A DNA stretch of 21,049 nucleotides, from positions 1-21,049 of the forward strand of contig JAVBQI010000053.1 in NCBI GenBank assembly GCA_031549145.1, given 5' to 3'. The stretch's first letter is position 1. Each line of letters begins with the position of its first letter. The position numbers and the translations under genes are program-made. Below are positions 1 to 7,557 of this stretch, one piece after another. The notes beneath the pieces are model-generated. The model saw only the letters and a program-made list of their open reading frames with translations. It had not been told where the DNA came from and made no database searches. The stretch is from JAVBSX01 sp031549145. Its GTDB lineage: Bacteria; Planctomycetota; Planctomycetia; Pirellulales; Thermoguttaceae.

Positions 1-46
1 CCGCGATCCGAGCGTTCATGAATGTCTGGGCGTCGCCGAATATCAT
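1..46 (-). CDS. Possible 5' end of a gene truncated by the left edge
   Basis: An ATG at 44-46 (minus strand) opens a frame without stops to the window edge, about 15 codons reading MIFGDAQTFMNARIA. A promoter-like pair lies upstream on the same strand (TTGACA at 109-114, TACAAT at 84-89). No convincing Shine-Dalgarno precedes the ATG, and 15 codons are too few to recognise a family. The call rests on the start codon, the upstream promoter-like sequence and the open frame; a chance ORF is possible. Confidence 0.3.
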   Translation of the reverse strand, partial: MIFGDAQTFMNARIA

Positions 47-83
47 TTTCCCAAGAGGAAATTCAAGGAATGAAATCGTAAAA

Positions 84-114
84 ATTGTAATTTTGTCGCA
101 ATTTTAGTTGTCAA
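84..114 (-). promoter_or_regulatory. Possible sigma70-type promoter for the left-edge gene
   Basis: On the minus strand a perfect TTGACA (109-114) is followed after 19 bases by TACAAT (84-89), one mismatch from TATAAT. The spacer is longer than the preferred 17. It points toward the possible start codon at 44-46. Confidence 0.35.
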
Positions 115-200
115 GAAAGTTTCAATACACTGTACCGACAGTTGCTGAAACTTGGCCTCTGAACGGCCGTTTGGAGTTTTTTTGGAATAATACCCCGCTG

Positions 201-313
201 TTCGTCATTTCGAGCGGAGCGAGAAATCTCACCCTCGCCAAAAGACACGGAATTCCGGCCCTCGCGCGAGAGTGAGATTTCTCCTTGCGCTGCGCTTCAG
301 TCGAAATGACGAA
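201..313. repeat. Palindromic intergenic repeat (inverted arms)
   Basis: The left arm (201-232) starts TTCGTCATTTCGAGCGGAGC and ends in GAGAAATCTCAC. The right arm (272-313) is its imperfect reverse complement, starting GTGAGATTTCTCC and ending TCGAAATGACGAA. The 39-base centre contains a small CTCGCGCGAG palindrome. It resembles the dispersed REP- or MITE-like palindromes found in many bacterial genomes. Only one copy is in this window, so dispersal is inferred from the form. It lies downstream of the sensor kinase gene and may affect its mRNA 3' end. Confidence 0.7.
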
Positions 314-405
314 AATCACCTATCGGCTGAAGTGTTGCTGTATTTTTTTTGCTGCGAATTTTCAGGGAAATTTCAAACGGCTCCGATCCGATTTTTTTCT
401 GGCAC

Positions 406-3400
406 TCAAAGCCCGAGGCGCAGAGAGTCTCGAATCAAGCGGATCAGTCGTTCGGCTTCGATCGGTTTGCTGCAATAGGCGTCCATTCCCGCGTCCAAGC
501 AGGCCTGTTCGTCTCCCGTGGTCGCGTTCGCGGTCAAAGCGATGATCGGAATTCGCCCGGAATGCAGCGTTTTGGAATCGCTCTCGCTTCGTTCCATTTT
601 TCGGATCGTGCGTGTCGCCTCGAATCCGTCGACTTCCGGCATTTGACAGTCCATTAATATCAGATCGAACGTCTTTCGGGCGACGGCTTCGCAAGCTTCC
701 CGGCCGTTTTCGGCGATCTCGAAACGGAAGCCGGCCCGTTTTAAGATTTCCCCGACGACGATTTGATTGACACGGTTGTCTTCGGCGACCAAAATGTACG
801 GATTTTCCGCCCCATCGTTCCCGGTCGAGGACGACATTACGCTCGAAAAAGCAGGCGAGGTTTTTTTCATTTCCCGCGAAAGCGGCTTGCCCTTGAGAAT
901 GGAGTCGATCGCGAGCAGGAGATCCGGAGCGAAAATCGGTTTGTTGACGAAAATGCTAATGTGCTTTTTCCAGAAAAGCGACGTCTCGTCGAGTTCGCCC
1001 CGGGAGCTCAACACAACGAACGCCGTTTTTTCCCGGCCCGGCAGCGTTTTGATCTTTTCGATCAAACCGGCATTTTCTTCGCCCGCTCCGTCGAGCACCA
1101 CGATTCGATAAGGCCGGTTTTCCCAAACGGCCCGGTCGATTGCCCGGAGGGCTTCCCGGCCGTCGGAAAAGGGAACGGGCTCCATTTCCCAGGCACGAAA
1201 TTGACGAACCAGGGCATCGCGAAGCAACGCGTTTTCGCTGAGCAAAAGAATCGCATGTCCCGGCATCGCGGAAAAAACCTTTCGGTCGTTTTCCGCCGAT
1301 TCGACGAATCGCATCGGCAGCTCGAACCAAAAGGTCGTCCCTTGATTCTCTTCGCTGAGAACGGCGATTTCCCCTCCCATCAAATGAACGAGTTCCTTGG
1401 AAATCGCCAAACCGAGACCGGTTCCGCCGTATTTCCGGGCCGAAGAGGAATCGACCTGCGAAAACGAATTGAACAGGCGGTTCATTCTTTCCTCGGGAAT
1501 GCCGACTCCCGTGTCCGCGACCTCGAATCGAATATGACAAAGGCCGGACGATTCCGTTGCCGGACCGGTTGCCGCGATCGTAAGTCGGATTCCCCCCTTT
1601 TCCGTAAACTTGAAGGCGTTGCCGATCAAATTGATGAGAATTTGCCTCAACCGCGCGGAATCCCCCAAAACCCGGCGCGGGATGTCGTTCAAAAAAATCG
1701 CGCAAAGTTCCAATTGCGTTTCGTAGGATTTCGAGGTCAATATCTCGAAAACGGATTCGATCAGTTCCGGCAGGTCGAATTCGTGCGATTCGAGTTCGAA
1801 CTTGCCCGCCTCGATCTTGGAAAAATCGAGGATGTCGCTGATGAGGGCGAGGAGATGCCTCCCCGAAGATTTGGCCAGTTCCGCGTACTCCCGCTGTTTC
1901 GACTGCAAATCGCCCTGCAAAAGGAGATCGCACATGCCGATCACGCCGTTGAGCGGGGTTCGGATTTCGTGAGACATGTGCGCCAGGAATTTGCTCTTGG
2001 CCCCGGACGCCTTTTCCGCTTCGATCCTTCGGACCTGCTCCGTCAAATCGTGAAAACAGACGGCCTGAAACAGCTCGCCGTCCTGTTCGAAAAGATCGAT
2101 GATCAGCTGAACGGGAAAACGAGAGCCGTCCCGTCGCTGCAGCACGGTTTCGCTGCGAATCGATTTCGTGCGCAAAACCTCGGCCCAATGCCCTGCCCAA
2201 TCCCCTTCTTTCAGTTGAACGTCGAATTCCCAAATTTTATGACCTTCCGGAGAATCGGGGGTGAGGAATCCGAGAATCTCTGCAAAGGCGTTATTGGCGT
2301 ACAGGATCACGCCGCGAGCATCGATCCGGGCCAACGGCTCGGAAATATGATCGATCGTTTTTTGCATGATCCGAAGCGATTGTTCCGATTGCACGCGGTA
2401 AGTCTCATCGTTCATGAGAACGCCGACCTGCTCCGCTTGCGGGGAAAAAACCGCCAGTTCCTGATAGTTGCCTTTGTCGGGATTGAAAGCATGATACACT
2501 TCCGCCTGACCCTGGAGGGCGCTTTCCGCGAGCGGTCGAACCCAGTCCTCTCCAAATTCGTGAGAAAGAATCTTCAAGCGGGGGAAAAGCGAACGGATGG
2601 TTTGCCCGATCAAAAAGGTCCGCGGTTTTTGCAGGAACGATTCGAATGCCGGATTGACATCGGAAACCAGAAAATCGGCGATTTCCCCCCACTCGTCCCG
2701 GATGACTTCCAAAAGGAGGAAACCGCTGAGCATCGTGTTGAAAAGCCGCGAGTATTTTTCTTCGGTCCGGCGAATCCGCTCCGCCGATTTTTCCTGCTCG
2801 GTGATGTCGCGAAAGGTCCAGATTCGCGTGATTCCCTCGGGACCGAAGCCGGTTTCGACGGCCCGACCGTTCATCACGCAAATCCGGCCGCTACGAAAAC
2901 GAAGAACGACCTCTTGCGGCAGGCCCGTCTGCCGGAGGGCGCGAACGGCTTCGATCACCTGCTCGGGGTTTTCGAGATATTTTTCGTAAAACTCCCGGAC
3001 GTTGTCCAAAGTTTCCTTATTATTGAAATCGACGCAGCCGTCGAAAAATTCGACCAACCGGGAATTGAAATGCGAGGGGATCACCTCTCCGGTAATCGCG
3101 AGGATTCCGTCCTGGGAGGCGTTGATGATCGCATTGAGCAGGTTGCTTTGATTTCGGAGCCTTTCCTCGCGGGCATGCTGTTCGTCGACGTCCCGGACGT
3201 ATTCGATCACCAATGTGGTTTTGCCGGTCGCCGGATCGATAATGGGATGACTCGTCAGTTCAAACCAAATATTGTGAATCGGATTGTAATAAATATGGAC
3301 GTTGCGTTCCCCGGTTTCGAAGGTTTTCAGGCAAGGGCAAAAACTGCACGGTCCCGTCGCTCCGACGATCGCATCGTAACAGGTTTTTTTTCCCGGCTTC

Positions 3401-3912
3401 AATTCCGGCAACCATTTCATAATGGTTTTGTTGGCCCGAACGACGTTGAGATTGCGGTCGACGACCATGATTCCGTCTTGCAGACTGTCGAAAACGGTTT
3501 GCAGAATTTGCAGATTTTCCCGCGACTCCTCAAGCAGGGCGATTTCGGTGTGATCCGAGATCATCCCGATCGCTCCGCAGAGCGAGTCGTCGTCGCTCCG
3601 TATCGGGGTGAGTTTCTGCTCCAAAAACCGGCCTTGAAACCAATGGGAAATGACGACGGTTTCGCCGCGCAGGGCCTTTCGGGCGGCATCCGCGGCCGTA
3701 GGAATATCGCCGATGATTTCAAAATACGAGACCCCGAGGAACTTTTCCGTTTTCTTTTCGATCAAGGAAAGTCCGTCCCCTTCCGCGTAGGTGATGATGC
3801 CGTCGGCGTCCATGCAAAAAATGTTGACATTTCCGGAGGATGCCAAAAATTTGACGAACTGGGCGGCATAGTGCGGCGGTATCGTTTGAGAATTTTCCGG
3901 AGATGATGTCAT
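406..3912 (-). CDS. Multi-PAS hybrid sensor histidine kinase with two receiver domains
   Basis: This 1168-residue protein is a two-component hybrid kinase. No transmembrane segment or signal peptide is visible, so it is probably cytoplasmic. About five PAS-like modules occupy residues 20-640. The second carries a cysteine cluster (C178, C189, C192, C194). The dimerisation/phosphoacceptor domain has an HMSHEIRTPLNGV box with H648. The ATPase domain shows the N box (N765), DTGVGIP, and GGTGLGLAISKEL near residue 830. The first receiver (about 885-1000) keeps D941 and K991, but its acidic pair is replaced by SEN. The second (about 1038-1160) is canonical, with E1044/D1045, D1088 in LMDCQMPEVDG and K1149. 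There is no HPt domain, so a separate phosphotransfer partner is likely. No output domain or adjacent response regulator is present, so the target is unknown. Confidence 0.95.
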   Translation of the reverse strand: MTSSPENSQTIPPHYAAQFVKFLASSGNVNIFCMDADGIITYAEGDGLSLIEKKTEKFLGVSYFEIIGDIPTAADAARKALRGETVVISHWFQGRFLEQKLTPIRSDDDSLCGAIGMISDHTEIALLEESRENLQILQTVFDSLQDGIMVVDRNLNVVRANKTIMKWLPELKPGKKTCYDAIVGATGPCSFCPCLKTFETGERNVHIYYNPIHNIWFELTSHPIIDPATGKTTLVIEYVRDVDEQHAREERLRNQSNLLNAIINASQDGILAITGEVIPSHFNSRLVEFFDGCVDFNNKETLDNVREFYEKYLENPEQVIEAVRALRQTGLPQEVVLRFRSGRICVMNGRAVETGFGPEGITRIWTFRDITEQEKSAERIRRTEEKYSRLFNTMLSGFLLLEVIRDEWGEIADFLVSDVNPAFESFLQKPRTFLIGQTIRSLFPRLKILSHEFGEDWVRPLAESALQGQAEVYHAFNPDKGNYQELAVFSPQAEQVGVLMNDETYRVQSEQSLRIMQKTIDHISEPLARIDARGVILYANNAFAEILGFLTPDSPEGHKIWEFDVQLKEGDWAGHWAEVLRTKSIRSETVLQRRDGSRFPVQLIIDLFEQDGELFQAVCFHDLTEQVRRIEAEKASGAKSKFLAHMSHEIRTPLNGVIGMCDLLLQGDLQSKQREYAELAKSSGRHLLALISDILDFSKIEAGKFELESHEFDLPELIESVFEILTSKSYETQLELCAIFLNDIPRRVLGDSARLRQILINLIGNAFKFTEKGGIRLTIAATGPATESSGLCHIRFEVADTGVGIPEERMNRLFNSFSQVDSSSARKYGGTGLGLAISKELVHLMGGEIAVLSEENQGTTFWFELPMRFVESAENDRKVFSAMPGHAILLLSENALLRDALVRQFRAWEMEPVPFSDGREALRAIDRAVWENRPYRIVVLDGAGEENAGLIEKIKTLPGREKTAFVVLSSRGELDETSLFWKKHISIFVNKPIFAPDLLLAIDSILKGKPLSREMKKTSPAFSSVMSSSTGNDGAENPYILVAEDNRVNQIVVGEILKRAGFRFEIAENGREACEAVARKTFDLILMDCQMPEVDGFEATRTIRKMERSESDSKTLHSGRIPIIALTANATTGDEQACLDAGMDAYCSKPIEAERLIRLIRDSLRLGL

Positions 3913-3977
3913 AACGCTCTTTCGTCTTCGTGATGTTTGGGCTGTCTCAGATGCGCTGCGAAGCCTGTAACCGCTGC

Positions 3978-4046
3978 AAGGCTGTAGGCTGTAGGGAATG
4001 GTTGGGAACCGAGCCCTACAGCCTATGGCCTACAGTCTACAGCCTT
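3978..4046. repeat. Inverted heptamer repeats (GGCTGTA family)
   Basis: The left arm AAGGCTGTAGGCTGTAGGG (3978-3996) consists of tandem GGCTGTA heptamers. The right arm (4014-4046) holds the complementary units (CCTACAG, GCCTATG, GCCTACA, GTCTACA), so the two can pair with one extra heptamer bulged. It lies between the DUF1080 gene and the sensor kinase gene, both leftward. No T-run follows on the leftward strand, so it does not look like an intrinsic terminator. A related tandem run lies at 10179-10200. Confidence 0.6.
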
Positions 4047-4094
4047 AATCCGAATTCCTGTTTCAACAACTTGGACGGTACAACTGTAGTACAA

Positions 4095-5006
4095 CTATTT
4101 ATTTTTAAACCTTTCGATGTAGGCTTCGGCTTCTTTTTTGCTTTGGGCGATTTCTTCCGAGCTCAAGGTTCGATATTCGATTTTGCGAATCAACCCTTCG
4201 GTGATCCAGGTCGCGAAACCGATCGGCTTGAAATCGTCCGTTTCGTTGCGAAGGGATATCTTATGGTCCTCAATCACGAAATTGACGACCGGCTCGTCCG
4301 GATTGGGCTCTTTGCGGGTGCTCTCTTTTTTCTCTTTGCCTTCCGATTCGAGTTTTTTAATCCAAACGACGATTTTGCCGTCCGTAACCCGAACGCGGAA
4401 TTCGTACCAGGTTTTGGCGGCGAAATAATAGTAGCCGCTGGTCTGGTTGTCGGAAGCATCAAATCCGTCGATCGAGGAAAGACCGATCGTTCCGCCTCCC
4501 CAACCGCCGTTGACGAACGTGCAATGAGCCTTTCCGACGGGAAAAGTAACCGACCCGAAAAAATCGTGCCCCATGTTTCGCAACGCTTCGTACCGGATTT
4601 CGTAATTGGTTTTCGGGAATTCCTTTTTGTAACAGATGCCGGTGATTCCCGCTCCCATGCCGATCGAGATGCGACCGTTTTCGACCTCGACGGCGCCTTC
4701 GCCGCCGACCGGGGGAACGGTCCAGCCGTCGAGCGTCTTGCCGTCGAACAACGGCTTCCAGTCCTTGGCGGGCTCCGGTTTAGCGGTTTCTGGTTTGGGC
4801 TGCTCCTGTTTAGCCTGCTCCTCGGCACAAAACGCACAAGGGCAACACATGAGGAAAAGAAAGCAAGAAACGAAAATTATCCGAAACAAAGAGTATACCG
4901 TAGCCGGTATGGGCGGTAGGCTTCGCCCCCTGTCAATCCGCAGCCTCGTTGGGCCGCTGACGTACTGAAGACGGGAATTTTCAATCGGCTTGAGTAAATG
5001 TTGCAT
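4095..5006 (-). CDS. Exported DUF1080 (3-keto-disaccharide hydrolase family) protein
   Basis: About 303 residues. The family signature WKPLFDGKTLDGW lies soon after an exported N-terminus and is followed by a concanavalin-like beta-sandwich ending in GFATWITEGLIRKIEYRTL. The family (PF06439) includes enzymes that cleave 3-keto-glycosides and is greatly expanded in Planctomycetota; the substrate here is unknown. The start at 5006 is chosen because AGGAG lies 6 bases upstream of the ATG, the strongest Shine-Dalgarno site in the window. This start leaves about 40 residues before the hydrophobic segment (IIFVSCFLFLMCCPCAFCA, residues 43-61), which is unusually far for a signal peptide. A TTG at 4887-4889 would put that segment at the N-terminus but has no ribosome site. 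A Lys/Glu/Pro-rich linker follows the signal segment. Confidence 0.85.
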   Translation of the reverse strand: MQHLLKPIENSRLQYVSGPTRLRIDRGRSLPPIPATVYSLFRIIFVSCFLFLMCCPCAFCAEEQAKQEQPKPETAKPEPAKDWKPLFDGKTLDGWTVPPVGGEGAVEVENGRISIGMGAGITGICYKKEFPKTNYEIRYEALRNMGHDFFGSVTFPVGKAHCTFVNGGWGGGTIGLSSIDGFDASDNQTSGYYYFAAKTWYEFRVRVTDGKIVVWIKKLESEGKEKKESTRKEPNPDEPVVNFVIEDHKISLRNETDDFKPIGFATWITEGLIRKIEYRTLSSEEIAQSKKEAEAYIERFKNK

Positions 5007-5017
5007 TTTATCTCCTG
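5007..5017 (-). promoter_or_regulatory. Strong Shine-Dalgarno site for the DUF1080 gene
   Basis: Read on the minus strand, ACCAGGAGATAAAATG places AGGAG 6 bases before the ATG at 5004-5006. Most other genes in the window have weak or no Shine-Dalgarno, so this site decides the start. Confidence 0.7.
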
Positions 5018-5068
5018 GTAGAGCCTTGATGATACAAGGGCGCAAATTCAAAAATCCAAAACGATACT

Positions 5069-5211
5069 GAGTTCCAGATTAAAAATGATCTGACTTACCG
5101 TCATCCCCGCGCAGGCGGGGATCCAGAGATGACGCTTTCCCTCTGGACCCCCGCCTGCGCGGGGATGACGGTTCCATTTCAAAATAAAGGGTCAAAATTT
5201 TTCTGGGACTC
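5069..5211. mobile_element. MITE-like element, copy 1
   Basis: A 143 bp non-coding element with imperfect terminal inverted repeats: GAGTTCCAGATTAAAAATGA at the left and, on the other strand, GAGTCCCAGAAAAATTTTGAC at the right. Inside, 5099-5128 and 5141-5170 form a nearly perfect 30-base inverted repeat built around CCCCGCGCAGGCGGGG. A second, highly similar copy in the same orientation is at 10249-10393. No transposase is encoded, so movement would need one supplied elsewhere. It lies between the divergent DUF1080 and Hsp70 genes. Confidence 0.75.
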
Positions 5212-5266
5212 CGTATTGGCGGTTGAGCGATCAGTCGCTAATCACCACAAACACCAATAAAGGCAA

Positions 5267-5295
5267 TTGTCGAAAATCGTGACATCTATTATAAT
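5267..5295 (+). promoter_or_regulatory. Sigma70-type promoter of the Hsp70-family gene
   Basis: TTGTCG (5267-5272) is followed after exactly 17 bases by a perfect TATAAT (5290-5295). Transcription would start near 5302, leaving a leader of about 108 bases before the ATG at 5410. It could drive the Hsp70, zinc-ribbon and glycosyltransferase genes together. No CIRCE-type heat-shock operator is seen nearby. Confidence 0.65.
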
Positions 5296-5409
5296 CTTGG
5301 GAAGCGTTGTTCGACAAGATGCTTGAATTTCCCAAATCTTTCGGCTACAATCGCGGACGATCCCGTTTTTCACTTACCGAAATCAAAAATCCTTAAGGCA
5401 AGCAGAAGC

Positions 5410-7017
5410 ATGAGTTCAGAAGGTAATACGACAATTCGTTTCGAAGAGGGCAACACGGTCGGAATCGACTTGGGGACGACTTATTCGACGATCGCCCGGG
5501 TCAACGACCAGGGAGAACCGGTTCCGATTCCGAACGAGGACGACGATGTCGAAACCGCGAGCCTGATCCTGCTGATCGACGCTAAAAACGTGATCGTCGG
5601 GCCGCCGCGAAACCGGGCCGCCTTGGAAAAGCCGGAAAACGTGATCGAGCGGATCAAACGGTACATGGGGGCGACCGAATTCAAGAAGACGTTCGACGGT
5701 CGGGAAATCACTCCGGAATTCATTTCCGCGTTGATCTTGAAAAAATTGAAACAGGACGCTGAAAAGCGGATCGGCAAGATCGGCAATGCCGTGATCACGG
5801 TTCCCTATTATTTCAACGATTCCCGGCGTAAGGCGACGCATGACGCTGGCCGCATCGCTGGTTTGAACGTGATCGACATCATCAACGAGCCGACGGCGGC
5901 GACGTTGACCTATGCCTGGCACCGGGGCGAACTCGGGGCGAAAGGCGCCAAAAACGCGAAGCCGCGCCGCATCCTAATTTACGATCTCGGCGGCGGGACG
6001 TTCGACTCGACCCTGGTCGAATACACCCCCTCTCACTTTCACGTTCTTTCGACCGACGGCGATGTCAAGCTCGGCGGCGTCGATTGGAACGACCGGCTCC
6101 TCGATTTCGTCGCCGAGGAATTCAAGGAAAAGCACGGAATCGACCCGCGATCTTCCCAGCAAACGATCCAGGTCCTCCGCAACGATTGCGATATCGCCAA
6201 GATCGACTTGACGGTCAAAGAGGAAACGACCATACATTGCCGACATGAGGGCAAAGCGATCACGGTCCGGTTGGACCGGGCCAAATTCGAGGACCTGACG
6301 CAAGACCTGCTCCAACGGACGGCCGACACGACCGATTTCGTCCTCGACCAGGCGGATGTCAAATACCATGACCTAGACGCGATCGTCCTCATCGGCGGCT
6401 CGACGTTGATGCCGCAGGTCCCGGCCATGCTCCAAAAACTGACCGGGATTACCCCTTACGTGCATCCCGATTTGAGCCCGCACACGGCCGTCGCCCTCGG
6501 GGCTTCGATTCATGCCGCGATCCTGGAAGCGAAATTCCGCAAAGGTGAAGGGGAACCGACCGATCGGGTTCGGAAATTGCTCGAAAACGTCCGGGAAGAG
6601 GACGTCAATTCCCACGCCTTGGGAATCGTTGCTATGGACCGGAAATCGCGACAGGCGGTCAACCACATCATGATTCCGCGCAACACGACGTTGCCGTTTC
6701 ATATTTCCCAAACATTTCAAACGAACCGGGACAACCAGGAACGGATCAGCGTCCAGGTTCTCGAAGGGGACGCGCCCGATCCGATCGCCTGTTCCCTGTT
6801 GGGAAAATGCCGCATCACGGAATTGCCGCCGAACCTGCCGAAGGGCGCGCCCGTCGAAGTCACCTATTCGTTCGACAAATCGGGCCGGATCAGCGTTTCG
6901 GCCAAGGAAAAAACGCACGGCAAGGCGGCCGTGATCGAGATCGAACGTCGCGGAACGCTCAATGATGCTCAAATCGACACCTTTACGGAATTGGCCTCGG
7001 AATATCAAGTCCAATAA
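5410..7017 (+). CDS. Hsp70-family (DnaK-like) ATPase lacking the C-terminal lid
   Basis: A 535-residue Hsp70-fold protein. The phosphate-1 loop VGIDLGTTYSTIA is at residues 17-29, followed by NEPTAATLTYAW. The phosphate-2 loop IYDLGGGTFDSTLVEY lies near 190-205 and the adenosine motif IVLIGGSTLMPQVP near 325-338. A beta substrate-binding domain follows (about 385-515), but only about 20 residues remain where DnaK (about 638 aa) has its helical lid and disordered tail. The ATPase domain looks intact. The ATG at 5410 is preferred over an in-frame TTG at 5323 because homology begins here; the Shine-Dalgarno is weak. It is probably a specialised Hsp70 paralogue rather than the housekeeping DnaK, since no grpE or dnaJ is adjacent. 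The next gene downstream encodes a zinc-ribbon protein. Confidence 0.93.
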   Translation: MSSEGNTTIRFEEGNTVGIDLGTTYSTIARVNDQGEPVPIPNEDDDVETASLILLIDAKNVIVGPPRNRAALEKPENVIERIKRYMGATEFKKTFDGREITPEFISALILKKLKQDAEKRIGKIGNAVITVPYYFNDSRRKATHDAGRIAGLNVIDIINEPTAATLTYAWHRGELGAKGAKNAKPRRILIYDLGGGTFDSTLVEYTPSHFHVLSTDGDVKLGGVDWNDRLLDFVAEEFKEKHGIDPRSSQQTIQVLRNDCDIAKIDLTVKEETTIHCRHEGKAITVRLDRAKFEDLTQDLLQRTADTTDFVLDQADVKYHDLDAIVLIGGSTLMPQVPAMLQKLTGITPYVHPDLSPHTAVALGASIHAAILEAKFRKGEGEPTDRVRKLLENVREEDVNSHALGIVAMDRKSRQAVNHIMIPRNTTLPFHISQTFQTNRDNQERISVQVLEGDAPDPIACSLLGKCRITELPPNLPKGAPVEVTYSFDKSGRISVSAKEKTHGKAAVIEIERRGTLNDAQIDTFTELASEYQVQ

Positions 7018-7086
7018 AATGGATTAAGACATTACTTCGGATTTTCTTCGCCGGATTTTCACTTCCTATTTTCCGCTGCCTTTAAA

Positions 7087-7452
7087 ATGAAAGATGCTCA
7101 TTACGGTTACGGTCCTTGGGAATATCGCTATGTCTGCGTGAGCTGCGGACATGCGGTTCGGGCTCCGAAAAATCGCGCCCCTTGCAGCGTTTGCGGAGGG
7201 GATTTCGGGCCGAAGATTTCGATGCGCAAACTTTATCTTGAGCCGGACAAACCGCCGGAAACGATCGAGGTCGAGCATGTTCTCGAGAAATCGTGGTGGG
7301 AACAGCTCAAGGAATTCTTCGGTATGAAGGTCGAGGTCCGGACGGAGTTGCGCAAGGAGCTGCGCAGGGCTCAGCGGCGTTGGCGTTGGCAGACCCATGC
7401 CGAGGTCGAAGAGGAATCCGGCATCATCCGGCACGACGAATTCCTTCAATAA
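7087..7452 (+). CDS. Small zinc-ribbon protein of unknown function
   Basis: 121 residues. Two CxxC pairs near the N-terminus (CVSCGH at about 17-22, CSVCGG at about 33-38) form a rubredoxin- or zinc-ribbon-like knuckle. The rest is charged and helical, with a Trp-rich stretch (KSWWEQLKEFF) and an Arg-rich segment (RAQRRWRWQ). No catalytic motif is visible. It starts 69 bases after the Hsp70 gene on the same strand, so co-transcription is likely. A co-chaperone or nucleic-acid-binding role is possible but is inferred only from position and composition. No Shine-Dalgarno precedes the ATG. Confidence 0.75.
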   Translation: MKDAHYGYGPWEYRYVCVSCGHAVRAPKNRAPCSVCGGDFGPKISMRKLYLEPDKPPETIEVEHVLEKSWWEQLKEFFGMKVEVRTELRKELRRAQRRWRWQTHAEVEEESGIIRHDEFLQ

Positions 7453-7463
7453 CCTTCTGAAAA

Positions 7464-7495
7464 AGGCCTCAGGCTCCAGACTTCAGGCTTCAGGT
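7464..7495. repeat. Heptamer tandem repeat (CTTCAGG family)
   Basis: Four or so head-to-tail heptamers, close to CTTCAGG with variants CCTCAGG and CTCCAGA, fill part of the gap between the zinc-ribbon and glycosyltransferase genes. A single inverse unit (CCTGAAGCCTC) occurs at 10490-10500. The 7-base period matches the separate GGCTGTA family. Confidence 0.55.
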
Positions 7496-7557
7496 CGAAT
7501 GTTCAAATTTGTCCCTGATTTTGGAATGAAGTCGTCACCCCCTCGCCTCAATCGAAC

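Noticed and set aside
763..3906. A 1047-codon open frame on the plus strand opposite the sensor kinase
   Set aside because: It is the antisense shadow of the kinase gene, rich in Arg/Phe/Asp runs without domain motifs; the minus-strand frame has all kinase signatures.
5099..5170. Palindromic repeat pair considered as a CRISPR fragment
   Set aside because: Only two arms in inverted, not direct, orientation inside a MITE-like element; no spacers and no cas genes.
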